Counted from the first letter of the stretch, positions 12,198-24,550 are shown. The stretch is 64,000 nt of DNA from Caprimulgus europaeus (GCA_907165065.1 OU015539.1:17328816-17392815); one strand, 5' to 3'. The notes: generated from the sequence alone by a model not told the origin. A program made the numbers and translations.

Positions 12198-13367
12198 CCC
12201 GCTTGCAGTCTCTACACACAGAGATGTCCAAACAGAAGGGACCCACTAGAGGGGGGTTACAGAGTCTCTGGGTCTGCAGAAGCAATTTGCTAGCACATTA
12301 AAATGATCATCATCACAACCAGCCACTTCCATGTGGCTGCAAAGGACAACCAGAGAACAACACTCCTTATTTTGTGCAGGGCTTGGCAACACAGAGGCAG
12401 GCAACGCGCTGATATGGAGACAAGCAGGCAAGTGCATTGGTTCATTCCACCTTTCTGAACAAGGTGTCAGCAGCAGCATCATCTTTTTCTGAACATCCAA
12501 TATGTATCTGAAAATTATATCCCAAAAGCACAGTAAAAGGAGCTCAAGAGGAAAAAAAACCAAAGACTGAGTGATAGCACTGCTGCTGCTTACTCTGACT
12601 GGTGATAGGAAAACAAAAAGCACACAGAGATGACAGCTGCTTTAGAGCCAAGACCGTCAGCTCAGCTCTCTGATATCCACAAAGCAGCAATACGTCTCAA
12701 TTTCTGTGCCCCAGAAGGGGCATTTGAGAGAGCACCTCCCAAAACCTTCACTAGGAATTTGTCAATTCTTAGGGACCTCTTTAGGTCATGACCCACAAAA
12801 TTAATCTGTATCTAGTAGGAACTGACTACAAACAAAATCAGCAGTATTAATACCACAACCACTTCAAGATGCAGACTACCTGACTGCCTTATGGTCTTCT
12901 CTCCAGAGCCTACACATTTTCATTTCCCCTGTGCCACAAGAACTTAAAAGTTTTAAAAGAACATAAAGCTTGTGCACCTCTTCATAGTACCAGAATATGG
13001 ACAAAGTACAAGCCAACATGCTCTGTTCTTTTGCCTGGGTGTTGAAAGGAAGAATGGAAATAACATACTAGAAAGCTACTAAGGAAAAGTTGATAAAGGG
13101 AACCAGAGGAACTGTGAGCACATTTAAATTAAAACTCACACTGAAGTCCTGTGACCCTACTGGGACTTAAACACAAGCTGAAATGGGCTGTAGGTGAAAC
13201 TGCATTGCAATTCTGAAGAAATCACAGAATATCACAGAATTATTTCAGGTATCTTCTTCCACTCACTCTACTTGTGCTGCTTTACCACTTTTCTTCCCTT
13301 TTCAACACCAAAGCCCAACTTCTGGCCTCCATTCCAGATGCTAATCCGTCTTCTGGCTCCAATGCAG

Positions 13368-13558
13368 TTACAGCTCAAAGGGAACGATGACCAGGGAGAC
13401 ATGGAAAACCCATCAGGTCAGGAGGAGCCAAGGCATGAGAAAGCAAGCGACTGGAAGAAAAGGACTGAGCTGTCTCAAATGCTTTCAGATGGACAAACAG
13501 AAAGATCAAAAAGCAGGGACAGGGACAAGACATGGAAGCCCAGAGATTACACCAGTCT
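13368..13558 (+). other. Possible exon (unknown product)
   Basis: A plus-strand frame open from 13194 to 13562 contains, from 13368, a highly hydrophilic stretch of about 63 codons rich in D, E, K, R, S and Q (for example QGDMENPSGQEEPRHEKASD and TERSKSRDRDKTWKPRDYT). It is preceded by an acceptor-like TTCTGGCTCCAATGCAG ending at 13367 and ends at a strong donor-like CAGTCT|GTAAGT (13558/13559). A second acceptor-like CATTCCAG ends at 13337. The in-frame stop comes only two bases inside the presumed intron, as if splicing were needed to go on. Length would be 191 bases. I recognise no family. Low-complexity charged frames also arise by chance. Confidence 0.22.
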
Positions 13559-16029
13559 GTAAGTGCTGTTTCAATGTAATGGAAACATTTCTTCTTGAAT
13601 TTTTGGTTTTGCTTCCACTTGATAGCATGTCATATACAGTCATTAAAAGCTGAGGGGATTTTTATAGCTGCTATTAGAATTGAATTTTACCTTCCTCCAA
13701 AAAGATTCCCTGTTTAATAGATTAAATTTCAAAGGCAAAAATAATCACAATAATGCCATGTACATTCCCCTATTTTCACTGTAAAATAAACACAAAGAAA
13801 GTTTTCATCTGATAATCAATATCCATCAAATTCTGAACTTTAGCTTCAAGCCAAAGGCTAATCATAATATCTGGAATAGTGACACACAGCAACGTGTCCC
13901 TGCTGTCCCTGGGTCCCAGGGCCTAAGCACTGCCATGAATCACTAATGCACTGAATCGCTGATCCAGATCAACAAAGCTTTCAAACACACTGTCTTGTTG
14001 GTAACTTCTGTAAAACACAAGCACAGCTGAGAAGTGCTGACCCACACTAACACACTTCCCAGTACTTCACCATACAGTCCAATGAAAATATCAATGCACT
14101 ACAAGTGCTGATGCAGCCCCATCAGAGCAAGATTTCCTCACCATAGAAGCATCTTGGTTTTCCTCCCTGTGAGCTATGCTTTCAGTAAATGTTAGGCTAG
14201 AGCATCCCAAGGAGGAGAAAATATGAAGCATTTCTGTCCTCATCAGTCAGACAAGGTTATGGTGATTCAGAAATGATGATGCACTTCTTGCCAAGGAGGC
14301 AGGGTGAGATAAACAGGATAAAAAGCATCCTGGCAGATGAAGGAGAGAAGGGACAAATGTTGAGGTAACTATGCTCTACAATCAAAACTGCTTTCTTCTG
14401 CTTTAATTTGGTTTCATATGTCAGGTTGTAGGTCCTACAGATCTAGAAATAAGCAACTCTCCAGGTGTTTCAGAAAGGAACTTGGTGGTTTGGTGAAGAT
14501 GGTGAACTACTACTACTGACTCCAACTGGTGTGACATACATTGGCCCACCCATTCCTCCCCTCTGTCACAAAAGTTGCATAGATTTGGGAACAGAAGTTT
14601 CTTATCACATAACCTAGAGTCCTGTTTTAACCAGCAGTGGAGATCCATATCCACAAGATGCTAAACTGCAAACACAGCTCTTACAAGATGGCATTTCTAC
14701 AGCTTCACAGATAGCAGGAATTGCACGTTAGGAAAAGTACCTCAGAAGGACATTGCATGTCCTGTTGTGATGACATGATGCAGGGGAAGAATGGCAGGCT
14801 GTATACCTCATCAGCTTTTCTAAAATCTGAAACTCTCCATTTGAAGAATTAATTACTTGAAATAGCCAATTACACTGTTTCCACTTCCAAAGACACTGTT
14901 TACTGATCACCTTGAAAGGTGATGTCAAAGCCAAACACAACTATCAGTGTCCTAGCTCTGTTCAACAGTATACTTCTGATCTCTGGATATATACATTTGC
15001 AAATAAAATAAATTTTATTAATCAAATAAGCATGAGGGTTAATCTAAACAAGTAAATTGCTTTAGAAAGTGTCATTAATGCAAGTAAACTGGACACACTG
15101 AGGCAGTCATCTCTAAACACTTCATATATTCTAACCAAGACCTGTACTAAAAAAAGGGCAAAGGACATCTGAAAGAAGCTCTGGAAGTTAAAGCAGCTCT
15201 TTGTGGTTTAAAATACACCGGTAGAAACTGGGCTGTAAGATTTTCTATACAAAAGCAAAAATTAATGTAAAATATTGTTTTAGCTTAAATGGGTAGGTAC
15301 CCAAGAGGAGCCTTGACACAACAGCACAACAGTCTATGGCCACAATAAAGTGTATGTTATGCACACTTAGAAGATGTCAAAACTGCCAGGTGAAACTCCT
15401 TAAGGTCAAGAGATGAAAAAAATAAATATTTACAAAGCAGTCTGTAATTAAATTACCACAGTGTAGTCAGTTTGGTTTCCTAAGAAGATGAGGCTTACGG
15501 GGTGACCACACTATCTACCTGTCCATCCATGTGTCTGTTTGTTCTTCCTCCCCAGCAGTTTCTAAATCCACTCACTTTCTGAGCTTTCTGTCTGTCAGAT
15601 TCAGACAGCAAGGGTAGAAGTTTCTAAGGCAGTAACTTTCCTGTAGTTTTGTAGATACCCACAGCTGTGGAGAGAAAGTCATACCTGTGGCGGCACTGAG
15701 GGAAAGGAAGGAAAAGCAGCCATTAGTCCATCTTTGTGGCAGCAACTATCAGTATGTGCATATAATGTGCACTCTGGATAGCCAAAAAGCTGAATAGCTC
15801 TGAATTTGATGAGATGTGGTCTCTGGAGACAGGGCAGAGCCTGCTGCTGCCCTCCAGCTCGCTTCTCACACACGCACCACACCCTCCACAGGCCGCAGGC
15901 ACTTAGTGTACATAAAACCCCTCCAAACTTGTATTTTCTAAATCACTAACGCTCAGAAATCATATAAATGCAGATCTGCTACCGGTTACAAAAATAAACG
16001 AGTGGGATTCTTACTCTTTTAAAGCTTTT

Positions 16030-16410
16030 GGATCCACTTCGGCAGTTACCTGCAGGCACCTGTCCCTGCTGAGGGCGCTGAGGGCGCGGAGCGGCCGCTG
16101 TGAGGGGCGGCCGGGCCGGTTCCCGCCGGTTCCAGCCCAGGCGGCCCCGCTGGCGGCAGCTCTGGGGAAAGCCGCTAGGGAAAGGGCAGAACACAGCACC
16201 CGGGCACAGGAGCGGGGAGAAGAGGCGAGGGGAACCGCAGAGGGAGCCCCGGGGCTGGGGGAGGCAGCTCCATGGTGGAGGAAAACTGTGAGAAGGAACG
16301 AGAGGCAGAGAGAAACCACCATGTACCGGCCCTGCTCTCCCTATCGCCGCCTGCGCTGCGGCAGGGACGGGCTGGCGCCTGGGGTGAAGCAGGGCCTGGG
16401 AGAGGGGCAG
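16030..16410. promoter_or_regulatory. CpG island, candidate promoter
   Basis: GC rises sharply and CpG is dense: I count about 14 CpG between 16075 and 16173, against very few in the neighbouring kilobases. It contains a NotI-type GCGGCCGC at 16091-16098 and a GC box GGGGCGG at 16104-16110, the usual binding site of Sp1-type factors. There is no TATA box that stands out. In vertebrates such islands usually mark constitutively unmethylated promoters, which fire in one or both directions. The best downstream exon evidence is on the minus strand (16322-16050). An intragenic or orphan island is also possible. Confidence 0.72.
16050..16322 (-). other. Candidate first exon with signal-peptide-like start
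   Basis: Inside the CpG island the minus strand has a frame beginning at 16322 with MVVSLCLSFLLTVFLHHGA, a short N-terminus, a hydrophobic core of about 12 residues and small residues after it, as in secretory signal peptides. The frame stays open for exactly 91 codons through an Ala/Pro/Ser/Arg-rich stretch and meets the donor-like CTGCAG|GTAACT at 16050/16049, leaving phase 0. The context of this ATG is moderate (T at -3, G at +4). A second ATG nearby at about 16274 has the near-ideal CCACCATGG but opens only a short overlapping frame. I cannot name a protein with this start, and GC-rich DNA favours long chance frames. A noncoding first exon is equally possible. Confidence 0.28.
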
Positions 16411-19400
16411 GTGTTTTAATGTTCATCATTTTGTTTCCCAGTACCCTGACCTATTTTAATTGGCAATATATTAATTTTCCACAAGGCTGTTTGGCCCACA
16501 ACAGTAACTGACAAGCAGTCTCCCTGACTTTACCTCAGTCCTTAAGCTTTCTTGTTGCTGCTCTGCCCCTGTTCTTGGAGCTGCTGTGACCCTGGCTGTT
16601 ACACAAGGTTAACCCAGCACCCTCTCACCCCCAAACCATTAATTTTTATTAAAATATTCAATCACCTTGACTCTAGAATATGTAGGTGACTTATATAATT
16701 GTACAGAAACACAGCCATCATAGGAGTTTGTAATGTAAAACTGTCTTCATGGCAACAAGACAGCCTTTGTGCTGTTTTTCAGTAAACAAACAACAGACGT
16801 TTTTCCAACTGGCTGGATGCACATGGCACACTGAGAATCCAGCCCCCTGTCTTGTATTATCTTGAATTTTCAGGTACTAGAGAAAAGAAAAGTTAAACAA
16901 GGAAGTAACAAAACCACAGAGTAATCCTTGCATTAAAAAAAATGTGACTAAAATGAATCTTGAATAGGGATTAAACTGATAGTGGAGATTTAGGGGCTTC
17001 CTGCTGTGAGGTGGAATGTGCCTGAAGACCAGTAGGTGGTCATTTATATTTACAGAAATATATTAGTGTTTCTCACAAGATTAATTCCCACAAGCAGGAA
17101 CCGATGGTAACAGGTAGAATGAGCCCTGAATACAGGGCACCTACACACATACATGTTTATTTACCACACCCTTTCTGTTCCTCTACAACACTGACAATTC
17201 ACTTGTAAATTAATTCAGAAGAATCACCACAAAAGTTACAAGCCAAAGTCTCAAATTATACTGGGTATTGAGCATGCCAGGCAAACACAGACCTCGGTCT
17301 GGCCTTCCACCTAAGGGTGCCAGTTAACCTCATCAGACTGGATTCAGGAAAATCAGGAAGACAATTTTCAGTTTCGGAGCCCTTTGGAAGAAGTAAGAGT
17401 TCTTTTTGCTCGAGATTCAATGGGGGATAACTACTACCTTACCAAGAATTACCACTAGAGAACACTGGATCAAAACCAATCTAATACCTACCAATATGTT
17501 CCAACATCCAGCTTGGGCTTCTTATACATAACAACATTTAGTAAGTTACTCACAATTTATTAATCTACTTCACCTTTTAATGCACAGAGGTTTTTGTTGC
17601 TATCACTATACACATTTGCACATCACTTTTCAGCACACCTGTACCTGCTGACCAAGGACAAAGCCCTCTTCTGAAAACAGAAAAAAACCAGTCCTGCACA
17701 GAATCGATGCCTTACATTTAGGAAAAGCTCAGAAAGGCAAAGCCGAGAAAAACATGTAGCAGAATAAACACTAAGGCCACCACAGCAGGCACAACTTATG
17801 GACAATCTGTCCTTCTATGAATCCATTCCTGTTTGTGGAACACAATTACATTTAGTTTTACTTGACAGTTTTCCATTGAAACTTCAGAGTAATGCATTTC
17901 CAGATGCATTATGGAACAAATTAAGTATCTTTATAGCTGGTTATATTAATTATTTTCCTATGTAGGTTATCACTGAACAGATAAAGTTGGGGGCAGATCT
18001 TTACTACAAACAAGTATATTTTATTCAGCTGCAGTTAGTGGAGTTTGTATTGAAACTGATTTATTGACATTACAATTTGTTTCATTGACTGGATAAAGAC
18101 TGGAAGGATGACACCTATATTGGTTGTTTGGGGTTTTTTTTCTTTTTACTTTTTTGATGCATTCTACAAAATTATAAAAATACAATTATATAATCAGAGA
18201 TAAGCAGAAAACTTAACTGTCACTCTTCACTCTTGGGTAACAATGCCACACAGAGAGATACACAGGATTCAGCTGGAAAGACAGGAATGAAAATGCACTG
18301 TTCCTAGAGCATACTCATCATTAAAACTTTCTTCTTCTGAACGCTCCCACAAGCACAACTCCTCACATACAGTCCAGTAGTTCCTTTCAAAGGAAAGCCT
18401 TGGAGTATTTTCTAAGAAACAAATTTTGTAGCTCACATATGAGAATCCATACTGATAGGATAAAAAAATGCAACCCTAAAAATCCTACACTAAAAATAAG
18501 TATTGTCACTCCGTAAGCTGGAAGCATTTTCAGACTCCAAATAAATGGCAAAGCTGAAGAATTCAAGCAGAAAAGACAGGGAAGAGAATGTCTACAAAAT
18601 AAAAATGCAATACTGAAAAAAGAAGGCAGAACAAATGCAGGTAAGGATGATGGAAACATGAAATTATTTCCAAATAGTTATCACTGTCCTTCCTCTAACT
18701 TAGAGCTTCTTTATCTAATAACATCTGTTGATTTCACTGTGGATTCACACTCTGCTCAGGAAGCCAGGTTTTAATTCCAGACTGACTGCTCATGCCCTGT
18801 GCAAGACCTCTGGTCTGTCAGGCAAACAATGAATGTCTCTGGGAATACAGAACCCAGAAAGGCCAAAATGATAGCTTTCTGTAAAAGGCCAATGTGATAT
18901 TTAGCCTTACATTTTTAGAAAGGTATACAGTAGCATGAGAAGCAACTTTAACCAAACAACATTTGCTTTATTAAACTATGTCTGGCCTATCAAGTTGACT
19001 TCTGACAGACGATGTCAGGAGCAGCCAGCTCAGAGGAACTGGTGCTGACAGGTTTTAGAAGGCTGGCATGCACAGGGTGACTGTTTCTAGCACCAAACCA
19101 GAAAACATCCTAATCCCAGAGACTTTAGCACACTAGGAGCATCCTTCTAACCATGCTGGTTTGGAAAATTTCAGTCTCAACAGTTCAGACACGACTCAGA
19201 AGGGGGTTAGAGAAAAATACATTGTTTTGCTCATGTTTAAAAACAAAATAAAATAACAATATTTTCTTTAAGAAGCTCTGGATTTGCAGTGTGGAGGTGC
19301 AACTTGGCAAGGAAATAGATTTCCAAGAATAACAAGTCATAAGCCATTAGAAAAACTGGAGCCAAGTCCTCCTCAGCAGAGATATCCAAGTTTGGGGCAT

Positions 19401-20821
19401 CTGACTTTGCTGAAGACCCCATTCACCCCGAGCAGGCCACCAAGGTTCTTCTGCACATGCAGATTCCTGACTCAGCCTCAGCATCAAAAGCACATAAAAG
19501 GTTTCTTGTTTCTCCCCAGGCTCTGGCAGGGGGGCAGAAAAACCCCAGAAGGTGTAAAGGTGTAAACAATGGCACAAGAAGGTGCTCAGTGTGGGAAGTA
19601 GAGAAGCATCCAAGTTTGTGAAGATGAGATATGGAACCATTTTTACCTGCTAAAAAAAGCCCTGGAACTCCAAAGCCTGTAATAGAATTTAAAATTAAAA
19701 TCTCAACATTTCAGAAATAACCTTCCTGTTAGTAAATAGCTGTGGAACATATTTGAAAATGTATGTCTTATTCCTATTTCCATTAAAAACTCCAAGCTAC
19801 TATTATTTCAGTCACTCCATTAACAAAATTGGTAGAAAACTGATGGGTGAATGTGAAGCATCTTCCTCATTAATACACAACAGGATTGCTGTTATTATAG
19901 GATGTAAGTACTAAATCTTTCCCATAAGTCATTTAACACAGAAATGCCAAGCTAATGCTACACAGGTCACTCCAGTTCTGGTGTTTGCTCATTTTAAAGC
20001 ACTTTGCAGTTTTATTAAGATTCTTTTGAGAATGTTTTCTGGCACACAAATACACACGGACATTGCTGGCACTTATTCACGACGATGATGGAAGCATCCT
20101 GTCTGCCTGTATGCCGAGACAGAGAATATTCACCAACAAAAATGGTGTCATTCCAATTCAAAGGGCAGGAAACAAACCAGCTCAAGGACTGAAGCATAAC
20201 CCAGGGGTTAAACCAAACCTGTGGGGCTCAGAAGATCTCAGTGTTTTTCCTCAAGTATTTACCAAATGGGAACACTGGCTGCCTCTGACTGATCCCCAGC
20301 TCAGCTGCTGCTGTCTGGCACCCAGCTCCTCAAGCGTGCCAGACACACGTCCTCCAGCATTTATGGTTTTTACACCTAGAGCTAATGTGAAAGATGCAGC
20401 TGCTGAAAGCTTTAAGAGTAGGAAGTGTGAAACAATAACAATGTCACATTCTGAAATTGCCATTTATGCAATAGGTTTTTTTTTAAATGATATAATCAAT
20501 TCACTAACTTTTAGAGAGACTTGACGTGCGAGTCCCCTCTAACACGCTTCCAATCTTGAGGTAGCTCTTAGCAGCTCTACGTATTTTTATGGCTCCTCAT
20601 GTGTTAGGAACACTTGCAAATACACTGGCAACTCCGTGCTTCAGAGTACCCACGCAGCTACTGACAAATATTTCATAATGCAGACATTGCTTACTTTGAA
20701 ACTGAGAGGCTGGATTAAATTTTGTTCCTATCTTATTGTTCACACAAGGATGCTTTAATAAAGATTTTCAAAATACAGTATATAATATTCAAAAGATTCA
20801 AGAGGTTCAGTTACAAACATA
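16411..20821. other. Unique sequence, no gene seen
   Basis: About 4.4 kb right of the CpG island. If the island fires rightwards, this should be its first intron or exon, but I see no convincing splice donor near its right edge. The part 17860-18090 is AT-rich and contains the inverted octamer pair at 17890-17911. A T-rich tract lies at 18131-18155. Nothing else is recognised. Confidence 0.45.
17890..17911. repeat. Inverted octamer pair TAATGCAT/ATGCATTA
   Basis: TAATGCAT (17890-17897), a 6-base spacer, then its exact reverse complement ATGCATTA (17904-17911). It resembles a double POU/homeodomain site. Eight-base inverted repeats with short spacers occur several times per 64 kb by chance, so this is only suggestive. 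Confidence 0.4.
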
Positions 20822-21079
20822 AAATCAGTTTGGTTGGAAAAGACCTTTAAGATCATTGAGTCCAACTGTAAACCTAGCTCTGCCCAGTCCACCACCAAAC
20901 CATGTCCCTCAGCACTGTGTCTACACGACTCTTCAATCCCTCCAGGGATGGGGACTCCACCACTGCCCTGGGCAACCCGTTCCCATGCCTCAGAACCCTT
21001 TCAGTAAAGAAATTTTTCCTCATATCCAACCTAAGCCTCCCTGGTGCAACTCAAGGTCGTTTCCTCTTGTCCTATTTTC
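20822..21079 (-). mobile_element. CR1 LINE, 3' end (second subfamily)
   Basis: A minus-direction CR1 3' end. From the left tip TTTGGTTGGAAAAGACC it runs through CAGCACTGTGTCTACACGAC, TCAATCCCTCCAGGGATGGG and the AAAGAAATTTTTCCTCATATCC block to TTTCCTCTTGTCCTAT at the right. It shares diagnostic bases with the copies at 24551-24792 and 35745-36119 and belongs to a different subfamily from the copies at 0.4, 30.85 and 33.55 kb. The terminal ATTCTATG repeat is worn away or was never present. It directly abuts a piece of CR1 coding region at 21091, which is described separately. Confidence 0.93.
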
Positions 21080-21090
21080 CTAACCAGATT

Positions 21091-21235
21091 AAGTTCTAGC
21101 TGGGCTTTGGCCCTTTTAATTTTTGCCCTGCATGCCCTCACAATATCCTTGTAGTCCTCCTGTTGGCCCATCCCTTCTTCCAAAGGTCATAAACTCTCCT
21201 TTTTTTCCCCCCGAGTTCAAGCCACAGCTCTTGAA
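21091..21235 (-). mobile_element. CR1 ORF2 internal fragment (endonuclease-RT linker)
   Basis: Read on the minus strand, this stretch gives ELWLEL, VYDLWKKG and, after frame changes, IKRAKAQLEL, the well-known linker between the endonuclease and reverse-transcriptase domains of avian CR1 ORF2 (consensus pieces RELWLELRKKK, VYDLWKKGQAT, KDVVRLCREKI, RRAKAQLEL). The order and strand are those expected for the same element as the 3' end at 20822-21079, but the whole reverse-transcriptase domain, more than 1 kb, is missing between them. Either one CR1 lost its middle, or two independent pieces lie side by side. Small insertions and deletions break the frame. Confidence 0.85.
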
Positions 21236-24200
21236 AAGCACTTACCCAGTGTGCTTAAGTTATGCTCTTGTAGTCTCTGCATCAGTATATAAATATGGCT
21301 GACTTGGTTTTCAAATGGAATCAACATCCAAACGCTCACACCAAGGCCTCTGGTTTTACAGCAGTTCATTTACTTTGGAGAGACATCTACAGTTGACTAA
21401 CAGCCCAGTTTCTGACAAAATCACTGCTTACTGTTGAAAGACAGGAGAGATTCCCTTCTCTTTTGGTGCCTCACATTGAACAACCAGGAGAAATGGGGAT
21501 CACAACTGGAACCACAATGAGACACCAGAGTCCTAGGGAGGAAGTGTGTCCACTGCCAATCCAGTTATGTAGCTGGTTGAAAATGCCTGGACAAACCCTG
21601 ATGTGTGCATATCTATAAGCATGGAAAAAGCCTTGTGACTCTTCCTCCCCCTTTATATAAAGTCAGTTTAAAGAGAAACAGTCCTTTGCCATAAACAGCT
21701 GTCTTTGAAAGGACAAGCATCTTCTCTATCATCAAGAAGACATTAACTGCTGCCCTGCACATACAGCAATTTTGGTAAAAGCAAAACCATATTGCAGATG
21801 TCAAACCAGATTGTACTTTGGTCAGTTTTATGCTATAAGAGCAAACTTGCTCAGATAAGAAGGATCCTTGAAATTACTAATGAGGAAGCCTAGAGCTATA
21901 AGACAAGTCTAGACCAAACTCAGGAGTCCTCTCCCCTTCCCTCCCTCCCTCCCTTCAAACAACAGATTTATTAAGGCACGGCCCAGCAGTCCAGGTCAAT
22001 TACTGGGAAAAGGCCACGGCACAATACATCAATTCAATGACTTTCTACCTCATTAAAGGTGAAAGTAAAAGGGATTTGAGCAACAGCAGCCTCTTGTGTG
22101 CTTGCTGATGGGATTTGAGATTTGCTATTGATTTTCCAAGTGGAGGCACTTAGTTCTCCTTACTTTACTGAAAGCACATTTTGTCATTAAAATGAATGAC
22201 ACAAAAAATCCACCCCTACAAACCTCAGCCATAGGGGAAGTTTGGGGGGATATGTAGTTACCTGGTACTAAAACTCCTCCCTCACTGACTACTGCTTTCA
22301 CAGGGCTTTCCTTAGCAATTTTGCTTTTATTGATATGGAAAAATTAGGCAGAGCACAAGGCCTATATGACTTCCAAACTGGAAGGTACTCTGGCACTTCC
22401 AAGACAACTAAATCAAATACAGTTCTAACACTGGTGGTCTAGTATCTTAATTCCTGACCTGCCCCAACTGAGTATGGGATAATGAGTATGAAATGTAACC
22501 CCATTAATTGAATTACTTAAGTTAGAGCCCGTGTGCTGAAATAAACACATCCACAGAGGGAAACACACATACTGGAAACAATCACAGGTAGCTCTGAAAC
22601 AGATACAGGCAGGTCAGTCAGAATTTGAGGAAAAAAAGGCAGAAAGATCTGGAAACTCTTATTTCCACTGGGCCTTGTAGATCTTCCTCTCTGGCTCAGA
22701 CATATAATTGCTCTAACAAGGTTCCCTCTGAAACACAGATAGAGCATGTTTGTCTTCATGATCTCTTTCCATAAAATCAAGCTATTTTATTTTACAGTAG
22801 CCTCCTTCAGTTCAGGACCTGCATATTCCTGAACCCAAGAACAGAGGAGGAGTACACAGTGTGATCCCATCAGTCCAGTATTGGGTACCAGCCCACCAGC
22901 CAACCTGCTGCTCCAAACTGTTGATCAAGGAGACGCTGAAAACCTCCACAGAGCAAACACTCACTCTGCTGGAACATCCTGGAGTATTTTTCATTTGTAT
23001 TTATTTTTAGTTTCCTGTTAATTAATTTAAAATAATACTTTTGCTCTGTTTCTATTCAATTAATTAGATTATGAAGTTTCTGGCACAAACCAGCATGCTC
23101 CAGTATGAGCTTTGTAACAGCTAAACCAGCACTCTCTCAGGCACTACTTTGTTGCAGACCTAATTAATGAAGAAAAACCCAAACAATAACTAAACTTTGT
23201 TTTCTAATTGGCTAAGACAATTAGAATCTTAAAAGAAAACCTACTCTGAAAGGCAACCACTGAGCAGAAATATGTCCAGCTCAATGGGACACGTCAGCTA
23301 TCTCGGGTAGGAACAGGAAGCTCCGTGGAGCCCCTGGCCCTCTCGGGAACACCACGTACATTTTTCTGCCCTGGCTTCCTTTGTCACTACAGAGCTAATT
23401 GTAAAAAGAGGTCAAATGATTTTTGTGGTATTTCAAATTCAGAGCAAAAGTTAGCACACGCCGTTAATCAAGTAAATTGCTCATGCCTCATCCTGCAAAG
23501 TCAATTGCTGAAGTTATCTCTCTTATCCTGGTTAAGGACACAGAAGACAAATGGGTTTTCAGCATTAAAAAGTGAAAAAATGTATTTTTTGTCATTCATG
23601 TGTGGCATTAGAAGGGTGGGCTGGATGCTTGGTTGCTTTTTAAAAGGTCATGCATGGAAGGGCCTGCACCTGATCTGCTCCCCTATAAGCGACCCTAATT
23701 CTGAAGTTCAGTTTACAGCAAGCGTAGCTCACACAAGGGCACAATTACCTGAATCTCTAGGAATAAAATCACCAACCAAAATCCACAGAGGCATTAATTG
23801 TTGAAACATCTTTAAAAGCACAGTGTAGAAGACTTGGGACTTTGCATTTGGCTGAGATTCCCAAAGTGGATGAAGGGAACCAAGTGTCCAAACGCTACCA
23901 ATGCTCTGTAGGAGCTGCACACTTCTCTTCTTCTTGAGATTAGTCAACAAGGCTGGATTTAAAACAGCAGCATAGGAGGAAGCCACGTTTTTTCACATGC
24001 AAGATAGCTAAGATACTAAGGTGACTGAAGGGTGGAAGTTCTCTCACTTATCCTTACACTGAACCATGTTTCTTGACCATGGACATGCTTTACTCTTTCC
24101 CAGACAGCAGCCAACAGCAACTTTCCAACCTCCAAACATACTGTTCTAAATGTGCTGCTGGAGGCTCCTCACCTGGAGCACTGAAGGAAGCCAGTCAGTC

Positions 24201-24550
24201 TTACCCCACTGTAAACAGCATTTACACATTTTGTCATCTAACTTAAAATCACTGAAACCCTTCAACCTTCTCCTAGCACCAAATCAAGAGGATTCCTGTA
24301 CCTAGCAACTTCTTCAACCAAAGGTTTAACACAGACCCACCACTTTGTATACAATGAATTCCACTTCTGCAACTGGAAAGGTAAAATAATCTGCTTGCTA
24401 AAACAGTTCAACAAACTGGGTTACAACCCAGTCTGCATCTGAAGAGCTAAACAGATCTGAAGAGTTTACTGTACTTTCTAATGAATATAAGCTGGAATAA
24501 AAAAGACCTCATTTCTCCTCATGTCAGACTTCAGAAAGAGAGACATAGGG
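21236..24550. other. Unique sequence with an ATTA-rich part
   Basis: No gene recognised. A CCCT-rich tract lies at about 21934-21955. The part 22985-23260 is rich in TAATTA cores and is listed separately. A plus-strand frame of 159 codons at 23325-23804 has no recognisable domain and no codon bias that I can see, and I do not regard it as a gene. Confidence 0.5.
22985..23260. promoter_or_regulatory. Possible conserved noncoding element, ATTA-rich
   Basis: Contains GTTAATTAATTTAA (23017-23030), CAATTAATTAG (23058-23068), TAATTAATGA (23161-23170) and a 9-base inverted repeat TTCTAATTG/CAATTAGAA (23202-23210 and 23218-23226). These are homeodomain-type cores packed into about 250 bases. AT-rich unique DNA can look like this without function. 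Confidence 0.22.

Larger units (their letters stand above)
9256..16029. other. Unique sequence with a possible exon and short simple repeats
   Basis: About 6.8 kb with no recognised gene. Contents listed separately are a near-duplicate of 11 bases at 10148-10170, the alternating GT/CA palindrome at 10322-10340, a (TA)n tract at 12179-12197 and the possible exon at 13368-13558. A short CACAGAATATCACAGAATT at 13222-13240 resembles the CR1 tail in minus direction but is too short to assign. The AT-rich part at 14990-15120 has TAAT cores but nothing decisive. Confidence 0.5.

Noticed and set aside
13222-13240. CACAGAATATCACAGAATT as a CR1 tail
   Set aside because: It resembles the complemented CR1 terminal repeat, but no CR1 body follows and fewer than 20 bases match.
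20063-20524. Plus-strand frame of 153 codons
   Set aside because: No domain recognised. It ends in AT-rich sequence with codon use unlike vertebrate genes.
23325-23804. Plus-strand frame of 159 codons
   Set aside because: No family resemblance, mixed composition and no splice or promoter context. Most likely chance.
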